64,000 bases of DNA, from assembly GCA_958450365.1 (NCBI GenBank), contig CAUEEP010000939.1, positions 1,860,001 through 1,924,000 on the forward strand, in the 5' to 3' direction. Shown piece after piece: positions 1 through 35,540 of the stretch (position 1 is its first letter; the number at the start of each line of letters is the position of its first letter). The position numbers and the translations under genes were made by a program. Origin of the DNA: Mesorhabditis belari (lineage: Eukaryota; Nematoda; Chromadorea; Rhabditida; Rhabditidae). The notes below the pieces were generated by a model, which saw only the letters and a program-made list of their open reading frames with translations, was not told the DNA's origin and ran no database searches.

Positions 1-59
1 TTCTATATAACACTTGGCACTTTAGTAATAAGTCAGGCGTTTGCCAGCAACTTTTCCAA

Positions 60-610
60 AAGATTCGGTTCCTATTAAGTCCTAATTCGGTTCTCATTTG
101 GTTTCTATTCAGTTCCTATCCGATTCCTATTTGAATTCTATTCAGTTCCTATTCGGCTCCTATTCGGCTCCTATTCGGCTCCTATTCGGCTCCTATTCGG
201 CTCCTATTCGGCTCCTATTCGGCTCCTATTCGGCTCCTATTCGGCTCCTATTCGGCTCCTATTCGGCTCCTATTCGGCTCCTATTCGGCTCCTATTAAGT
301 CCTGATTCGGCTCCTATTCGGTTCTCATTCGGTTCCTATTTGAATTCTATTTGGTTCCTATTCGGTTCCTATTCAGTTCCCATTCGGTTCCTATTCGGCT
401 CCTATTCGGCTCCTATCAAGTCCTGATTCGGCTCCCTTTCGGTTTCCATTTGGTTCCTATTTGGATCCTATTCGGCTCCTATTCGGTTCCTATTCGGTTT
501 CTATTAAGTCGTGATTCGGCCCCCTTTCGGTTCCCATTTGGTTCCTATTTGGTTCCTATTCGGCTCTTATTAAGTCCTGACTCAGGTTCCCTTTCGGCTC
601 CTATTCAGCT
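60..610. repeat. 11-bp minisatellite (TTCGGCTCCTA family)
   Basis: Tandem array with an 11-bp unit, TTCGGCTCCTA or TTCGGTTCCTA, nearly perfect at 134-296 and degenerate on both sides. Because 11 is not a multiple of 3, the array stays open over long stretches and creates false ORFs with an 11-aa period. The unit is related to the giant array at 33419-35540; a mixed copy at 28170-28230 contains both unit types. Confidence 0.93.
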
Positions 611-1373
611 ATTCGACGACGCGGCGCTCCCATCGACTACCTCCAAATGGCGGCGACGTCAATTGGAATGCGACGTCGCGCAAAAATTAACATTTAAAAT
701 TTGCGACAGATATTCAAATTTAACATGAAAACGTCTAGAAAAACATTTTTTTTGTTTTTCTTTTTCAACATTTCTCAATCTCTCTACTTAGCGTCCAGTG
801 TGTCAGATGGCTTGCGTTTACGGGGCTTTCTCAATAGTATTACGGTGAATATTATCATTTTTGGGGATAATTCAGTCTAGCGGAAGACTTGCGTTCATGC
901 AAATCGAGAACTCAGAGGCCAGTGCGCCAGATGGGTTGCTTTTGCGCACTTTTGCGCACTTTTGCGCACGTTTCACCCATTCAAAGCTCATCAAAAGCCT
1001 ATTCGACTCAAAATCTCGACAAATATTCGCTTTTCCTCCTTTTTTTCCTCACAAATATTCCCTTCTTTTCAATCCGTGATTAATTTCGGCGATGGATTGC
1101 CCCCATTCGTCCCTTCATGAAACCAAAACCAAAAAAAAAATGTCGCAAAAATCCACTTACATCTCCGTGGGGGTTTTCTCTCCTTTTCTCTCCTTCATCT
1201 TTTCTCAAATCGTTTCCCGAAAAGGTTTCTATTTTTTTTTTGAAAGAAAACCAGGTGGATTTCGGATTTTTTTCGATTTTTCCGATTTTTTCCGATTTTG
1301 TAACTTTTTTAGAAAGTTTTTCGATTTCTGACTGATCATCGTTTCCTGTTTACGCAAATATTTTATTTTATTC
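611..1373. other. AT-rich non-coding stretch with MITE-like half sites
   Basis: No gene is supported. Positions 795-960 contain degenerate halves of the GCGTTTACAG repeat family (CCAGTGTGTCAGATGG, CCAGTGCGCCAGATGG) and a short TTTGCGCAC triplication at 939-968. The apparent peptides at 1092-1335 are low-complexity Phe/Ser translations of T-rich DNA. An ATG at 1140 followed by hydrophobic codons ends at a GT in the phase that let-23 exon 1 needs, but I regard this as weak. Confidence 0.5.
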
Positions 1374-1695
1374 GGTGGACTTTGTGCTTAAACCTGTAAA
1401 CGCATCGTCTAGCGCGCTTTTCTTATGAAAAAATGAGGAATCGAGTGCGCCAGAGATGGTGCGTTTACAGATTTGAGCCCAAAGCAAGCGTTGACAGATT
1501 TGAGCACAAAGCGTTTACAGATTTGAGCTCAAAGCGTTTACAGATTTGAGCTCAAAGCGTTTACAGATTTGAGCTCAAAGCGTTTACAGATTTGAGCACA
1601 AAGCGTTTACAGATTTGAGCTCAAAGCGTTTACAGATTTGAGCTCAAAGCGTTTACAGATTTGAGCCCAAAGCATTTGAGCACAAAGCACAGTTC
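1374..1695. mobile_element. MITE of the TTTGTGCTCA family with a 23-bp array
   Basis: The left end reads ACTTTGTGCTTAAACCTGTAAACGC. The right side carries its inverted counterpart GCGTTTACAGATTTGAGCNCAAAG, repeated about eight times in tandem from 1459 to 1690 with a 23-bp period. Other copies of the family in this window have the right end only once, so the array looks like an amplified terminal inverted repeat. Confidence 0.75.
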
Positions 1696-2740
1696 TTTCT
1701 TACTTTTGTTCTAATCTTTTACCCAAATTCAATGCTCAATGCCAAATTCAATGACCAAATAAAATGCTTTACAAAGAAACAGCTTGTACTTTGTAACAGC
1801 TAGCTACAGCTAGCTTTGTAAACTCACCTCTTCCGGCACACTGAAAGCTTCTGAAAGCTTCAAGTCAAATGAGCTAAAAGTAGACTAGTGAAAGATGGTA
1901 TTTTGTGAAAAAGTGAAGCTTTCAGTGTGCCAAACGTTGAGAGTTTGGGAGAAAATCTCAGAGAAAACTCTTTTGAACAATTAGCATTGAGTTTGAAATC
2001 AAATTTGCATTTATTCAAATTCAATATCAAATTCAATATCAAATTTCATTTCAAAATATCTCTTTTCGATTTTAGAATGCTTTTTTCTGAAAGAATTCAA
2101 AGCTTTAAATGAAATTCATTGATTTTCATTGAAATTTTTTTTTTAAATACCGACTGGGGCTACCAGTGGTGAATTTGTCGCATACACGAAATATATCAAT
2201 CACAATACAACGACACACACAATACTAGGCTATATCTTAACTTAACCCACGTCATGACAGACGGCTCCCTAACCCTAAGCTCAATGGGGAACTAAATAGC
2301 TTTTTTGGTGGTGAAGGGAAGATGACGATGAAGGAGTGGCTTGTCACTTTAAAGAACTGGGGCCACAACCACCAGACTGCCCTCCAGAAAACCTCTCAAC
2401 CCGAAGGGAAAGGAAATCCGAAGGGGGTGACCATGTCGCATGTGGGGTTGTCGCACGTTAAATTTCAGTAAAGAAATGTATAATTTGTTTTATAGACTTA
2501 CCAATAAAATTATCGAGAAAATTAAGGTCAAAGTGAGATAAGTGCCTACCCTTCCCTAGATATTTGTCTAGGGACGAGTAGAGAATCTGAGTTGGACTAC
2601 TCTTCTCTTTTGTCTCATATCTCCACTTGCCATTGACGGATCGACTCGCGGTTGGTTTTAAAATGTAGGTAATGAAATTCTATTATAGAAAACTATAACT
2701 TGCTTAGTAAACTGTAATATAAAAACATAGAGAAATTTTC
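1696..2740. other. non-coding stretch, one unidentified block
   Basis: No gene is supported. Positions 1830-2100 are AT-rich with simple AAATTCAATATC repeats. Positions 2145-2465 form a block of more balanced composition with two TGTCGCA words near its ends (2175 and 2448); it may be an old repeat, but I do not recognise it. The rest is AT-rich and featureless. Confidence 0.4.
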
Positions 2741-2741
2741 G

Positions 2742-2812
2742 GTCAAAGTTCGAACCCTCGACCTTCCCATTAAGATAAAAGACACTTAACCAGTCAGCCA
2801 CACGTGCTCGAT
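2742..2812 (-). repeat. tRNA-like SINE fragment
   Basis: Read on the minus strand there is an A-box-like TGGCTGACTGGTTAAG followed about 30 bases later by a B-box-like GGTTCGAAC. The flanking acceptor arms do not pair, so this is a tRNA-derived repeat or pseudogene rather than a working tRNA. Similar pieces occur at 15120, 37195 and 38485. Confidence 0.6.
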
Positions 2813-3150
2813 GAAATTTAACGAAATTCGATGAAATTTAACGAAATTCATCGAAAGTGGACTTTAAAATGGACTTTAAACTGTAAGCTAGACTCTAAGC
2901 TAGACTTTAAACTAGACTTTAAACTTTAAACTAGACTAGACTTCAAGTCTAAAGGTTTAAAGGCTTTAGCACTTTAAACTAGACTTTAAACTTTAAAATT
3001 CATTGCTTTTATTTTGAAATTGATTGATTTTCATTGAAATTCATCGAAATTCATCGAAATTTAACGAAATTTAACGAAATTCATTGCTTTTGTTAATCGA
3101 AATTGATTGATTTTCATTGAAATTCGATGAAATTGATGAAATGAAATGAA
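2812..3150. repeat. degenerate 10-bp repeat (GAAATTTAAC / GAAATTCATC)
   Basis: Runs of a 10-bp unit GAAATTTAAC or GAAATTCATC at 2812-2870 and 3030-3145, separated by related CTAGACTTTAAA repeats at 2880-2995. The same 10-bp unit returns at 4803-4935. Confidence 0.85.
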
Positions 3151-3267
3151 AAATGAGTCTTAAAAAGCCCAGAAAAAGCCAAAGAAAGCCTAAAAAAGCT
3201 CAAGATGCCACCAAAACAAAGGCAAAGTTAAAGTCGACGCTCTCTATACAGAATAGTTAAGATATTC
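3151..3267 (+). repeat. dispersed repeat, copy 1 of 2
   Basis: This stretch matches the reverse complement of 63861-63970, some 60 kb away, including ATGAGTCTTAAAA at one end and GAATAGTTAAGATAT at the other. The copy at the far end forms the border of a pogo-like element, so this is probably a solo end of that family. An open frame of 38 Lys-rich codons is present, but I do not claim a gene. Confidence 0.65.
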
Positions 3268-3289
3268 AGTCATCAAATTGACTAATTTA

Positions 3290-3903
3290 AGGGCGTGGGA
3301 CAAATGCGACCTTTTTTTTGCGCACCTGGACATTTGCGCACCCTTTTTTTGCTGGAAAGGGCCTTAGGAAAGGTGGTAGAGCTTCAAAAATGTTTTCATT
3401 TTTTTTTACTACCGAATAGCTACTTACTACTTCAGGATCCAGACCACTTGTGCATAAACGGGTTTCTCGGTTCTCAGCGCTTGAATCGATGGGAACAACC
3501 AGAGAAAGAAACAGGCAAAAACGATCAAACTGACGAACTAAAATTAGGGATACCAAATTGGATAGCTCATATAATTATTGTAAATACTGTAATAGAACGG
3601 CAGGGTAGAGGGGGGAGGGAGAAAATAGAACGATCTCCTCGAATAGAACGGCAGTGTACACAAGTGTACAAATTACGTGTTAAATCTAAAAATTTTTACT
3701 TTTTCTTGAAAATCACTTGTGTTTAACGTCTTTTTAGCGTAAATTTTGTTGTTTTGTTGTAAATTTTGTTGTTTTTATCTTTTTCTGCTTTTGACGGGGG
3801 TGGGACAAATGCGACCTTTTTTTTGCGCACCTGGACATTTGCGCACCCTTTTTTTGCTGGAAAGGGCCTTAGGAAAGGTGGTAGAGCTTCAAAAATGTTT
3901 TCA
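3290..3903. repeat. pair of ~105-bp direct repeats
   Basis: The segment 3291-3393 (GTGGGACAAATGCGACC through CTTCAAAAATGTTTTCAT) recurs almost identically at 3797-3902. The TTTGCGCAC words resemble the subterminal TTTGCGCAAC words of the TIR element at 56727-57597, so these may be solo termini of a related family. No gene lies between; 3590-3660 holds AGAACGGCAG duplicates. Confidence 0.85.
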
Positions 3904-4554
3904 TAGAAGGGAATCGTATGCGTAGATTCCGAATTTCGACAAATCAGACCTCGCTGACACGTCAAATTTGGGCTAAAAGGCAAAAACTGCGGAAAAGCGT
4001 TAAGTTGCGCCACGCCTGCTACCTGTAAAACACAAATCGTTCGTTGAAATCAAAATTATGTAAACGATCAAAAAGGAGCCAAAATTTTGATTGAAGTGAA
4101 GAAAAACAAAAAGAATTGAAGAAGTTCATAAAAACACATTTGTTTATTTTATAATTTTTTTTGTTTTGTAATGGTTACGGTAGTTTACCCACGCTTTAGC
4201 GCGCAGAAAGTTGACAAAACGCTACTTTTGCGTTCAAAAGGCATCAACTTTTCACAGATTCACCCAATTGATCTCGTTTTGGTGTCAAAATGTGCACAAG
4301 ACCCTTGAGCATAAAGTTTGGTATATGGTATACCAAAATTTCCTTTTCGCCGAGAACCAGCCTGTAAAAGAGAGGCAATTCTGGCGTTTATATGGAAAAA
4401 TAGTGATTTTTTTCGATTTTAAAAAAATCTGTCAGACGGATTCGAAAAATTCTTTCAAATTTGAATTCAAGACATTTTTTCGCATCGAATAGCACTTACC
4501 GTGAGCAAGTTTAACGGCGATCGCATTTTCGCGCGGATGTGCACCCCCCTTTAA

Positions 4555-4775
4555 GATACATTCCGCGTGTTCCCCCTCCTGTGCCCCCTTGCCAGAGGCA
4601 TTTTGCGTTTTTCTCGACACACAATTTACCAATCGGGCTATTTTTGGTTTCATTTGATGCGTCTAACTCTCCTCTATCCAATGAAACCAACAACAGCGAA
4701 ATTGATGAATTGTGAAGCGCAAAATGCCTTTGGAAAGGGGGGGGGAACAGTTGGGGGCACACTCGGAATGTATAT
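4555..4775. mobile_element. fold-back element, imperfect palindrome
   Basis: The left part (CATTCCGCGTGTTCCCCC to TTTGGTTTCAT, 4559-4654) is an imperfect inverted copy of the right part (ATGAAACCAACAACAGCG to GGGGGCACACTCGGAATG, 4680-4771). It has no coding content. The structure suggests a MITE or fold-back element. Confidence 0.7.
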
Positions 4776-4802
4776 TTTCTAGCCAAAATGTTTCCCAATA
4801 AA

Positions 4803-4935
4803 CATATTCAAATTTAATCAATTCAAATCAAATCAATTCAAATTCAAATTTAACGAAATTTAACAAAATTTAACGAAATTCATCGAAATTCGTCAAAATT
4901 CATCAAAATTTAACGAAATTCATCAAAATTCATTC
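4803..4935. repeat. 10-bp repeat (AATTTAACGA / AATTCATCGA)
   Basis: A second stretch of the unit seen at 2812-3150, here mostly AAATTTAACG and AAATTCATCG. Confidence 0.85.
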
Positions 4936-5224
4936 AAATTCCTTCTTCAGACCCTAATTTCCGGTTTAATTTTCTCTAAAAACCGCCGAAAATTTCTCAT
5001 TTACTCGATTTTTCTTCAATTCTTTTCTTTTTAAAGTTCAATTTTTCAATTTCAATTCAATTTTTACGTTTTTCTCTTTTTGTAGTTCATAAAATCGTCT
5101 TTTTTTGGGTGAAAGTGATTCAATTGATATGAAGACTCAAGTCCTTCTTTTCAAAAAACACACACACAAAAGTTGACCCGATTCTCTGAGTTGATTCCAT
5201 TTTTCGATTCGAAATCTCTCTAAC

Positions 5225-5645
5225 TCTCTCTAACTGGTTCCTATTTGGTTCCTATTCGGCTCTTATTAGTTGATTCCATTTTTCGATTCGAAATCTCTCT
5301 AACTCAAGCAAAAGTTGAAAGTTTAAAGATTTCGTTTTAAAGATCTCCTTTTAAAGATCTCCTTTTATAGATCTCCTTTTAAAGATCTCCTTTTAAAGAT
5401 CTCCTTTTAAACATCTCCTTTTATAGATCTCCTTTTAAACATCTCCTTTTATAGATCTCCTTTTAAAGATCTCCTTTTAAAGATCTCCTTTTAAAGATCT
5501 CCTTTTAAAGATCTCCTTTTAAAGATCTCCTTTTAAAGATATCCTTTTAAAGATCTCCTTTTAAAGATATCCTTTTAAAGATCTCCTTTTAAAGATCTCC
5601 TTTTAAACATCTCCTTTTAAAGATATCCTTTTAAACATTTCAATT
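5225..5645. repeat. 14-bp minisatellite (AGATCTCCTTTTAA)
   Basis: About 22 copies of AGATCTCCTTTTAA with variants ACATCTCC and AGATATCC run from 5335 to 5640. A short relic of the 11-bp TTCGGTTCCTA family lies just before it at 5236-5270. Positions 5646-6270 contain no gene I can support. Confidence 0.92.
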
Positions 5646-6274
5646 TCCTTTTTCCTTTTCTATTGAACATTTCTTTAATGTTCTTTAACATTTCTTTAAT
5701 GTTCCATCAAATTTCTTTCGATTGTCTAGATTGATTGGCTAGAAATCTTCTTATCTTTCTGCTCAACTCCTTTTTTTGGCTTTCAAAGATGAAACCCAGA
5801 AAAGTCGACCCACAGATCAATCGATTATTCCATTATTCGGCTCTAATCTCTACAATTTCTTTCTTTTTCTTTCAACCGATTCACTCAAGCGTCTTCTGGA
5901 ATGACGTCAACCGGAGAAAGTGTCAATCGGAGACTTCGAAATGCCGTTCGATATATTGTTTAAAGATATCAATATTAAACTTTGAGTTCATTAGACCATA
6001 GACCCCAGTTTGCTAAATGACTTGCGTTTACAGCAGCTCTTCACAATGAGCCTTCAAAGCTCATCTAAGCAAAATCCGATAATTATAACGAGAAAATTGG
6101 ATGAATCCTGCCATAGTGGTGCCTAAATTGCTTATCATTTAGATATAGCAGGTTTAGCTTTGATCAAACTTGGATTTTATCAAGTTTATTGACTTGATAC
6201 TGTAATAAAAGAGATGTTTCAATATCTGATCCAGCCTAGTCGACAATGTGCCTAAACTTTGTCGTATTGAGCCT

Positions 6275-6905
6275 GAGCCTAGACCTGGACCTGGACCTAA
6301 GCTGGAACCTGGGCCTGACCTGGGCCTGGACCTGGGCCTGGACCTAGGCCTGACTTGGGCCTGACCTGGGCCTGGACCTGGGCCTGACTTGGGCCTGGAC
6401 CTGGGCCTGGACTTGGATCTAGACCTGAGCTTGGAACTAGATCTGGGCTTGGACCTGGACCTAGGCCTGGATCTGGACTTGGATCTGGACCTGGGCTGGG
6501 TATGGACCTGGACTTGAGCCTGGATCTAAGCTTGGATCTGGACCTGGACCTGGGCCTGGGCTTGGACTTGGATCTAGACCTAAGCTTGGAACTAGATCTG
6601 GACCTGGGCTTGAACTTGGATTTGGACTTGGGTCTGGACCTGGGCTTGGATCTGGATCTGGACCAGTACTTGGACCTGGACTTGGATCTGGACCTGGGCT
6701 TAGACCTGGACTTGGGCCTGGATCTAAGCTTGAACCTGGACCTGGGCCTGGACTTGGACCTGGACTTGGGCCTGGAACTAAACTTGGACCTGGATCTGGA
6801 CTTGGATCTGTACCTACTCTTGGACCTGGACCTGGACCTAGTCTTGGACCTGGACCTAAATCTGTCTCAGAAATCAGGCCTAAACCTGGGTGAACTTGAT
6901 CTGTC
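6275..6905. repeat. degenerate hexamer array (CTGGAC/CTGGGC/CTTGGA)
   Basis: Six-base units YTKGRY are repeated about 100 times, which makes an open frame of alternating Leu and Asp/Gly codons at 6502-6909. The codon pattern is dictated by the hexamer, there is no start context or domain, and a similar array lies inside a let-23 intron at 27370-27600, so I treat it as non-coding. Confidence 0.9.
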
Positions 6906-7279
6906 TTGACTTGTAGGTTCTAGGACCCGGCTGAAACAGCTCCGAGAGTTAATTTGTTTACAATCATCTTCTTTACCAAGAATAGGATGCAATGACTGTA
7001 GCACTTTCCAAACGTTTCTTCAGTCCAAGTTTCGTTCGCATTTTCTTTACAATTCAAACTTGACAATCTAAAGTCTTTTGCGATCAAGACACTGGGATTT
7101 TTGAAAGTTAATAGTCTTGAACCATGGCTAAACTTTGCGCTAATAGTAATCGAATCAAGTTCTAGTAAGGAACTGGTTCAATAAACCCAATACAAATCTT
7201 CAAAAGTGTTACTGAAGCAAACTCTCTGTCAACGTAGCTTTATGTAGCTTCAATGTTTCCCGCAAAAATCCAACTTCAG

Positions 7280-31764
<24,485 letters not shown>

Positions 31765-31916
31765 TCATTTATTTTTCTCTTTTTTTAAACTCTTTGATCT
31801 TTTTCATTGCATAATTGCTTTAAAAATCGATTTTTTTTTCAATGTCTTGTACATTTTCTGATTTTTCTGATCATTTTTCATTTGTATACAGAAAATAAGG
31901 GTTGCTATAGAATCGA

Positions 31917-32045
31917 TTTGCTTATTTGCTTATTTGATTATTTGCTTATTTGCTTATTTGCTTATTAGATTATTAGATTATTTGCTTATTTGATTATTTG
32001 ATTATTTGACTATTTGCTTATTTGCTTATTTGTTATTTGCTTAAA
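31917..32045. repeat. 8-bp repeat (GCTTATTT)
   Basis: About 16 copies with GATTATTT variants, starting some 150 bp downstream of the let-23 stop codon. Confidence 0.92.
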
Positions 32046-32111
32046 AGTCTTTAAACTATCATAACCTAATCTTCTTTAAGAGTTAGCAATTTGCATTTAC
32101 TTTCTAACAAG

Positions 32112-32416
32112 GGATGGTCAACTGGTTGAGCCAGTCAAATGACGTGCAACCTGTACCATTCGACGCAGAATTTCACGATGATTCAGAATCTGCTTCCCGT
32201 TTTTGCTTTCCGTTCTTGCTGTTATTCTGACAGCTGTTAGTCTGTCAGCTGTTATTCTGGCAGCTGTTATTCTGGCAGACTAACAGCTGACAGACTAACA
32301 CCTGCCAGAATAACAGAAAAAACGGAAAGCAGATTCAGAATCATCGTGAAATTCTGCGTCGAATAATACAGGTTCCACGTCATTTGACCGGCTGAACCAG
32401 TTGACCGTCTCTTATA
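32112..32416. mobile_element. 305-bp MITE with long inverted ends
   Basis: Ends GGTCAACTGGTTGAGCCAGT and (inverted) CGGCTGAACCAGTTGACC, with inverted similarity of about 120 bp (TTCGACGCAGAATTTCACGA against its complement). The core has TATTCTGGCAGCTGT repeats. Related MITEs lie in both lectin genes (47882-48268 and 53424-53794). Confidence 0.88.
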
Positions 32417-32681
32417 ATTATGATTTCCTTTTGCCAAATGTTTTTTTTTCAATTTTCATCAAATCGGGTCCATCTCAACAGAGTATTGAGTCAATTTTTT
32501 CTATTTTTAGCTTTTGAATAACTTTAATAACTTTCTAATTCAATTTAAAGAAAGATAGAAAGCAGTTAAACGTTTAACTGCCTTTAAATTATTTGAATTG
32601 AATCGAATTGAATAAATAAATCAAATGTCTACTTGGCACACGTCGATAAATCACTATTTTACAAAAAGAATTCTTCGTTTA

Positions 32682-32842
32682 AGTTTACTTTGTGCTCACT
32701 TCTAAACCGAACCTTTTTGACGCAATGAATTCTTCATTTTCTTCGTTATACCAAAGCTTTACCGTTATACCAAAGCCAAAATGCTAAATTAAGTCCACCA
32801 GAAGGCTTGTGTTTACAAGTGAGCTCAAAGTAAACTAGTGAA
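32682..32842. mobile_element. MITE of the TTTGTGCTCA family
   Basis: TTTACTTTGTGCTCACTTCT on the left and GTTTACAAGTGAGCTCAAAG with TAAACT on the right. About 160 bp, no ORF. Confidence 0.8.
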
Positions 32843-33189
32843 AACATGCTATCGGTATGAAAAAGTAGCGAAAAAGTAGATTCCAATGCGCTTGACAACC
32901 AAAGTCTCACCTTGAACTAATCATAACATAAATCATAAAGAAAGTTACAGTGATTTGTAGCCTGTCTCAAAACGGACTGTGCTCATCAAAGCGATCGAAT
33001 CAAACTGCAAATCACTATAACTTTCGCTAGCATTAAAAATTTTTCATTTTCTTTAGTTCATTCGAAAGCTCCTGAAATTCTATATTTTTAAGCTATAGAT
33101 CATATTAATTCGGCAGATTTAAAGCAAGTTAAAAGCGTTAGAAGTGTTAGTAGTTTACGTTTGTATTAGGTTGGTAAAAAAGAAATGAG

Positions 33190-33413
33190 CGTCGTCATAC
33201 AGCCCAGACTTGACGCCTTCCGACTACCATCTGTTCCGATCAATGCACCACTCCTTGGCCGAGAAAAAGTTGAAGAACCGCGACGAGATCCAAGTTTGGG
33301 TGTCCAACTTCTTCGAGTCGCAGCCGGTTGAGTTCTTCAAGAAGGGCATCCATTCTCTGCGTGAACGTTGGCGACAAGTCATTGATGCAGATGGCGAATA
33401 CCTTTGGGATTAA
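33190..33413 (+). pseudogene. mariner transposase, C-terminal fragment
   Basis: In frame from CCCAGACTTGACGCC the sequence gives PDLTPSDYHLFRSMHHSLA and ends WRQVIDADGEYLWD before TAA. This is the D34D-type mariner C-terminus: the last catalytic Asp in PSDYHLF plus about 65 residues. The N-terminal two thirds are absent, so this is a deletion derivative that would depend on a transposase from elsewhere. Confidence 0.92.
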
Positions 33414-33418
33414 TGTAT

Positions 33419-35540
33419 CCAATACGGTTCCGATACGGTTCCAATACGGTTCCAATACGGTTCCTATTTTGATCTAATACGGTTCCAATATGGTTCCAAT
33501 ACGGTTCCTATTTTGATCTAATACGGTTCCAATATGGTTCCAATACGGTTCCAATACGGTTCCAATACGGTTCCAATATGGTTCCAATACGGTTCCTATT
33601 TTGATCTAATACGGTTCCAATACGGTTCCAATATGGTTCCAATACGGTTCCTATTTTGATCTAATACGGTTCCAATATGGTTCCAATACGGTTCCAATAT
33701 GGTTCCAATACGGTTCCAATATGGTTCCAATACGGTTCCTATTTTGATCTAATACGGTTCCAATCTGGTTCCAATACGGTTCCAATATGGTTCCAATACG
33801 GTTCCTATTTTGATCTAATACGGTTCCAATATGGTTCCAATACGGTTCCTATTTTGATCTAATCCGGTTCCAATATGGTTCCAATACGGTTCCAATATGG
33901 TTCCAATACGGTTCCTATTTTGATCTAATACGGTTCCAATATGGTTCCAATACGGTTCCTATTTTGATCTAATACGGTTCCAATATGGTTCCAATACGGT
34001 TCCAATATGGTTCCAATACGGTTCCTATTTTGATCTAATACGGTTCCAATATGGTTCCAATACGGTTCCTATTTTGATCTAATACGGTTCCAATATGGTT
34101 CCAATACGGTTCCTATTTTGATCTAATACGGTTCCAATATGGTTCCAATACGGTTCCTATTTTGATCTAATACGGTTCCAATATGGTTCCAATACGGTTC
34201 CAATATGGTTCCAATACGGTTCCTATTTTGATCTAATACGGTTCCAATATGGTTCCAATACGGTTCCTATTTTGATCTAATACGGTTCCAATATGGTTCC
34301 AATACGGTTCCTATTTTGATCTAATACGGTTCCAATATGGTTCCAATACGGTTCCAATATGGTTCCAATACGGTTCCAATATGGTTCCAATACGGTTCCT
34401 ATTTTGATCTAATACGGTTCCAATATGGTTCCAATACGGTTCCTATTTTGATCTAATACGGTTCCAATATGGTTCCAATACGGTTCCAATATGGTTCCAA
34501 TACGGTTCCATTTTGATCTAATACGGTTCCAATATGGTTCCAATACGGTTCCAATATGGTTCCAATACGGTTCCTATTTTGATCTAATACGGTTCCAATA
34601 TGGTTCCAATACGGTTCCTATTTTGATCTAATACGGTTCCAATATGGTTCCAATACGGTTCCAATATGGTTCCAATACGGTTCCTATTTTGATCTAATAC
34701 GGTTCCAATATGGTTCCAATACGGTTCCAATATGGTTCCAATACGGTTCCTATTTTGATCTAATACGGTTCCAATATGGTTCCAATACGGTTCCAATATG
34801 GTTCCAATACGGTTCCTATTTTGATCTAATACGGTTCCAATATGGTTCCAATACGGTTCCTATTTTGATCTAATACGGTTCCAATATGGTTCCAATACGG
34901 TTCCAATATGGTTCCAATACGGTTCCTATTTTGATCTAATACGGTTCCAATATGGTTCCAATACGGTTCCAATATGGTTCCAATACGGTTCCTATTTTGA
35001 TCTAATACGGTTCCAATATGGTTCCAATACGGTTCCTATTTTGATCTAATACGGTTCCAATATGGTTCCAATACGGTTCCTATTTTGATCTAATACGGTT
35101 CCAATATGGTTCCAATACGGTTCCAATATGGTTCCAATACGGTTCCAATATGGTTCCAATACGGTTCCTATTTTGATCTAATACGGTTCCAATATGGTTC
35201 CAATACGGTTCCTATTTTGATCTAATACGGTTCCAATATGGTTCCAATACGGTTCCAATATGGTTCCAATACGGTTCCTATTTTGATCTAATACGGTTCC
35301 AATAGGTTCCAATACGGTTCCAATATGGTTCCAATACGGTTCCTATTTTGATCTAATACGGTTCCAATATGGTTCCAATACGGTTCCTATTTTGATCTAA
35401 TACGGTTCCAATATGGTTCCAATACGGTTCCAATTTGGTTCCAATACGGTTCCAATACGGTTCCAATACGGTTCCAATACGGTTCCAATACGGTTCTTTT
35501 TTTGATCTAATACGGTTCCAATACGGTTCTTTTTTTTTGT
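33419..35540. repeat. giant 11-bp satellite with 44- and 66-bp higher-order units
   Basis: About 190 units of 11 bp: TACGGTTCCAA, TATGGTTCCAA, TACGGTTCCTA and TTTTGATCTAA. They are ordered into 44-bp (four-unit) and 66-bp (six-unit) higher-order repeats. It begins a few bases after the transposase stop codon at 33413. The edges (33419-33480 and 35425-35540) are less ordered. Confidence 0.96.

Noticed and set aside
1140..1230. Signal-peptide exon of let-23
   Set aside because: The hydrophobic codons come from T-rich DNA, the segment is 6 kb away, and only the splice phase supports it; kept as a weak note only.
5735..6001. 88-aa ORF before let-23
   Set aside because: It begins with TTG rather than ATG, has no recognisable domain and no supported splice link to let-23 exon 1.
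6502..6909. 135-aa Leu/Asp-rich ORF
   Set aside because: It is a direct translation of a degenerate hexamer array, with no start context, splice signals or domain.
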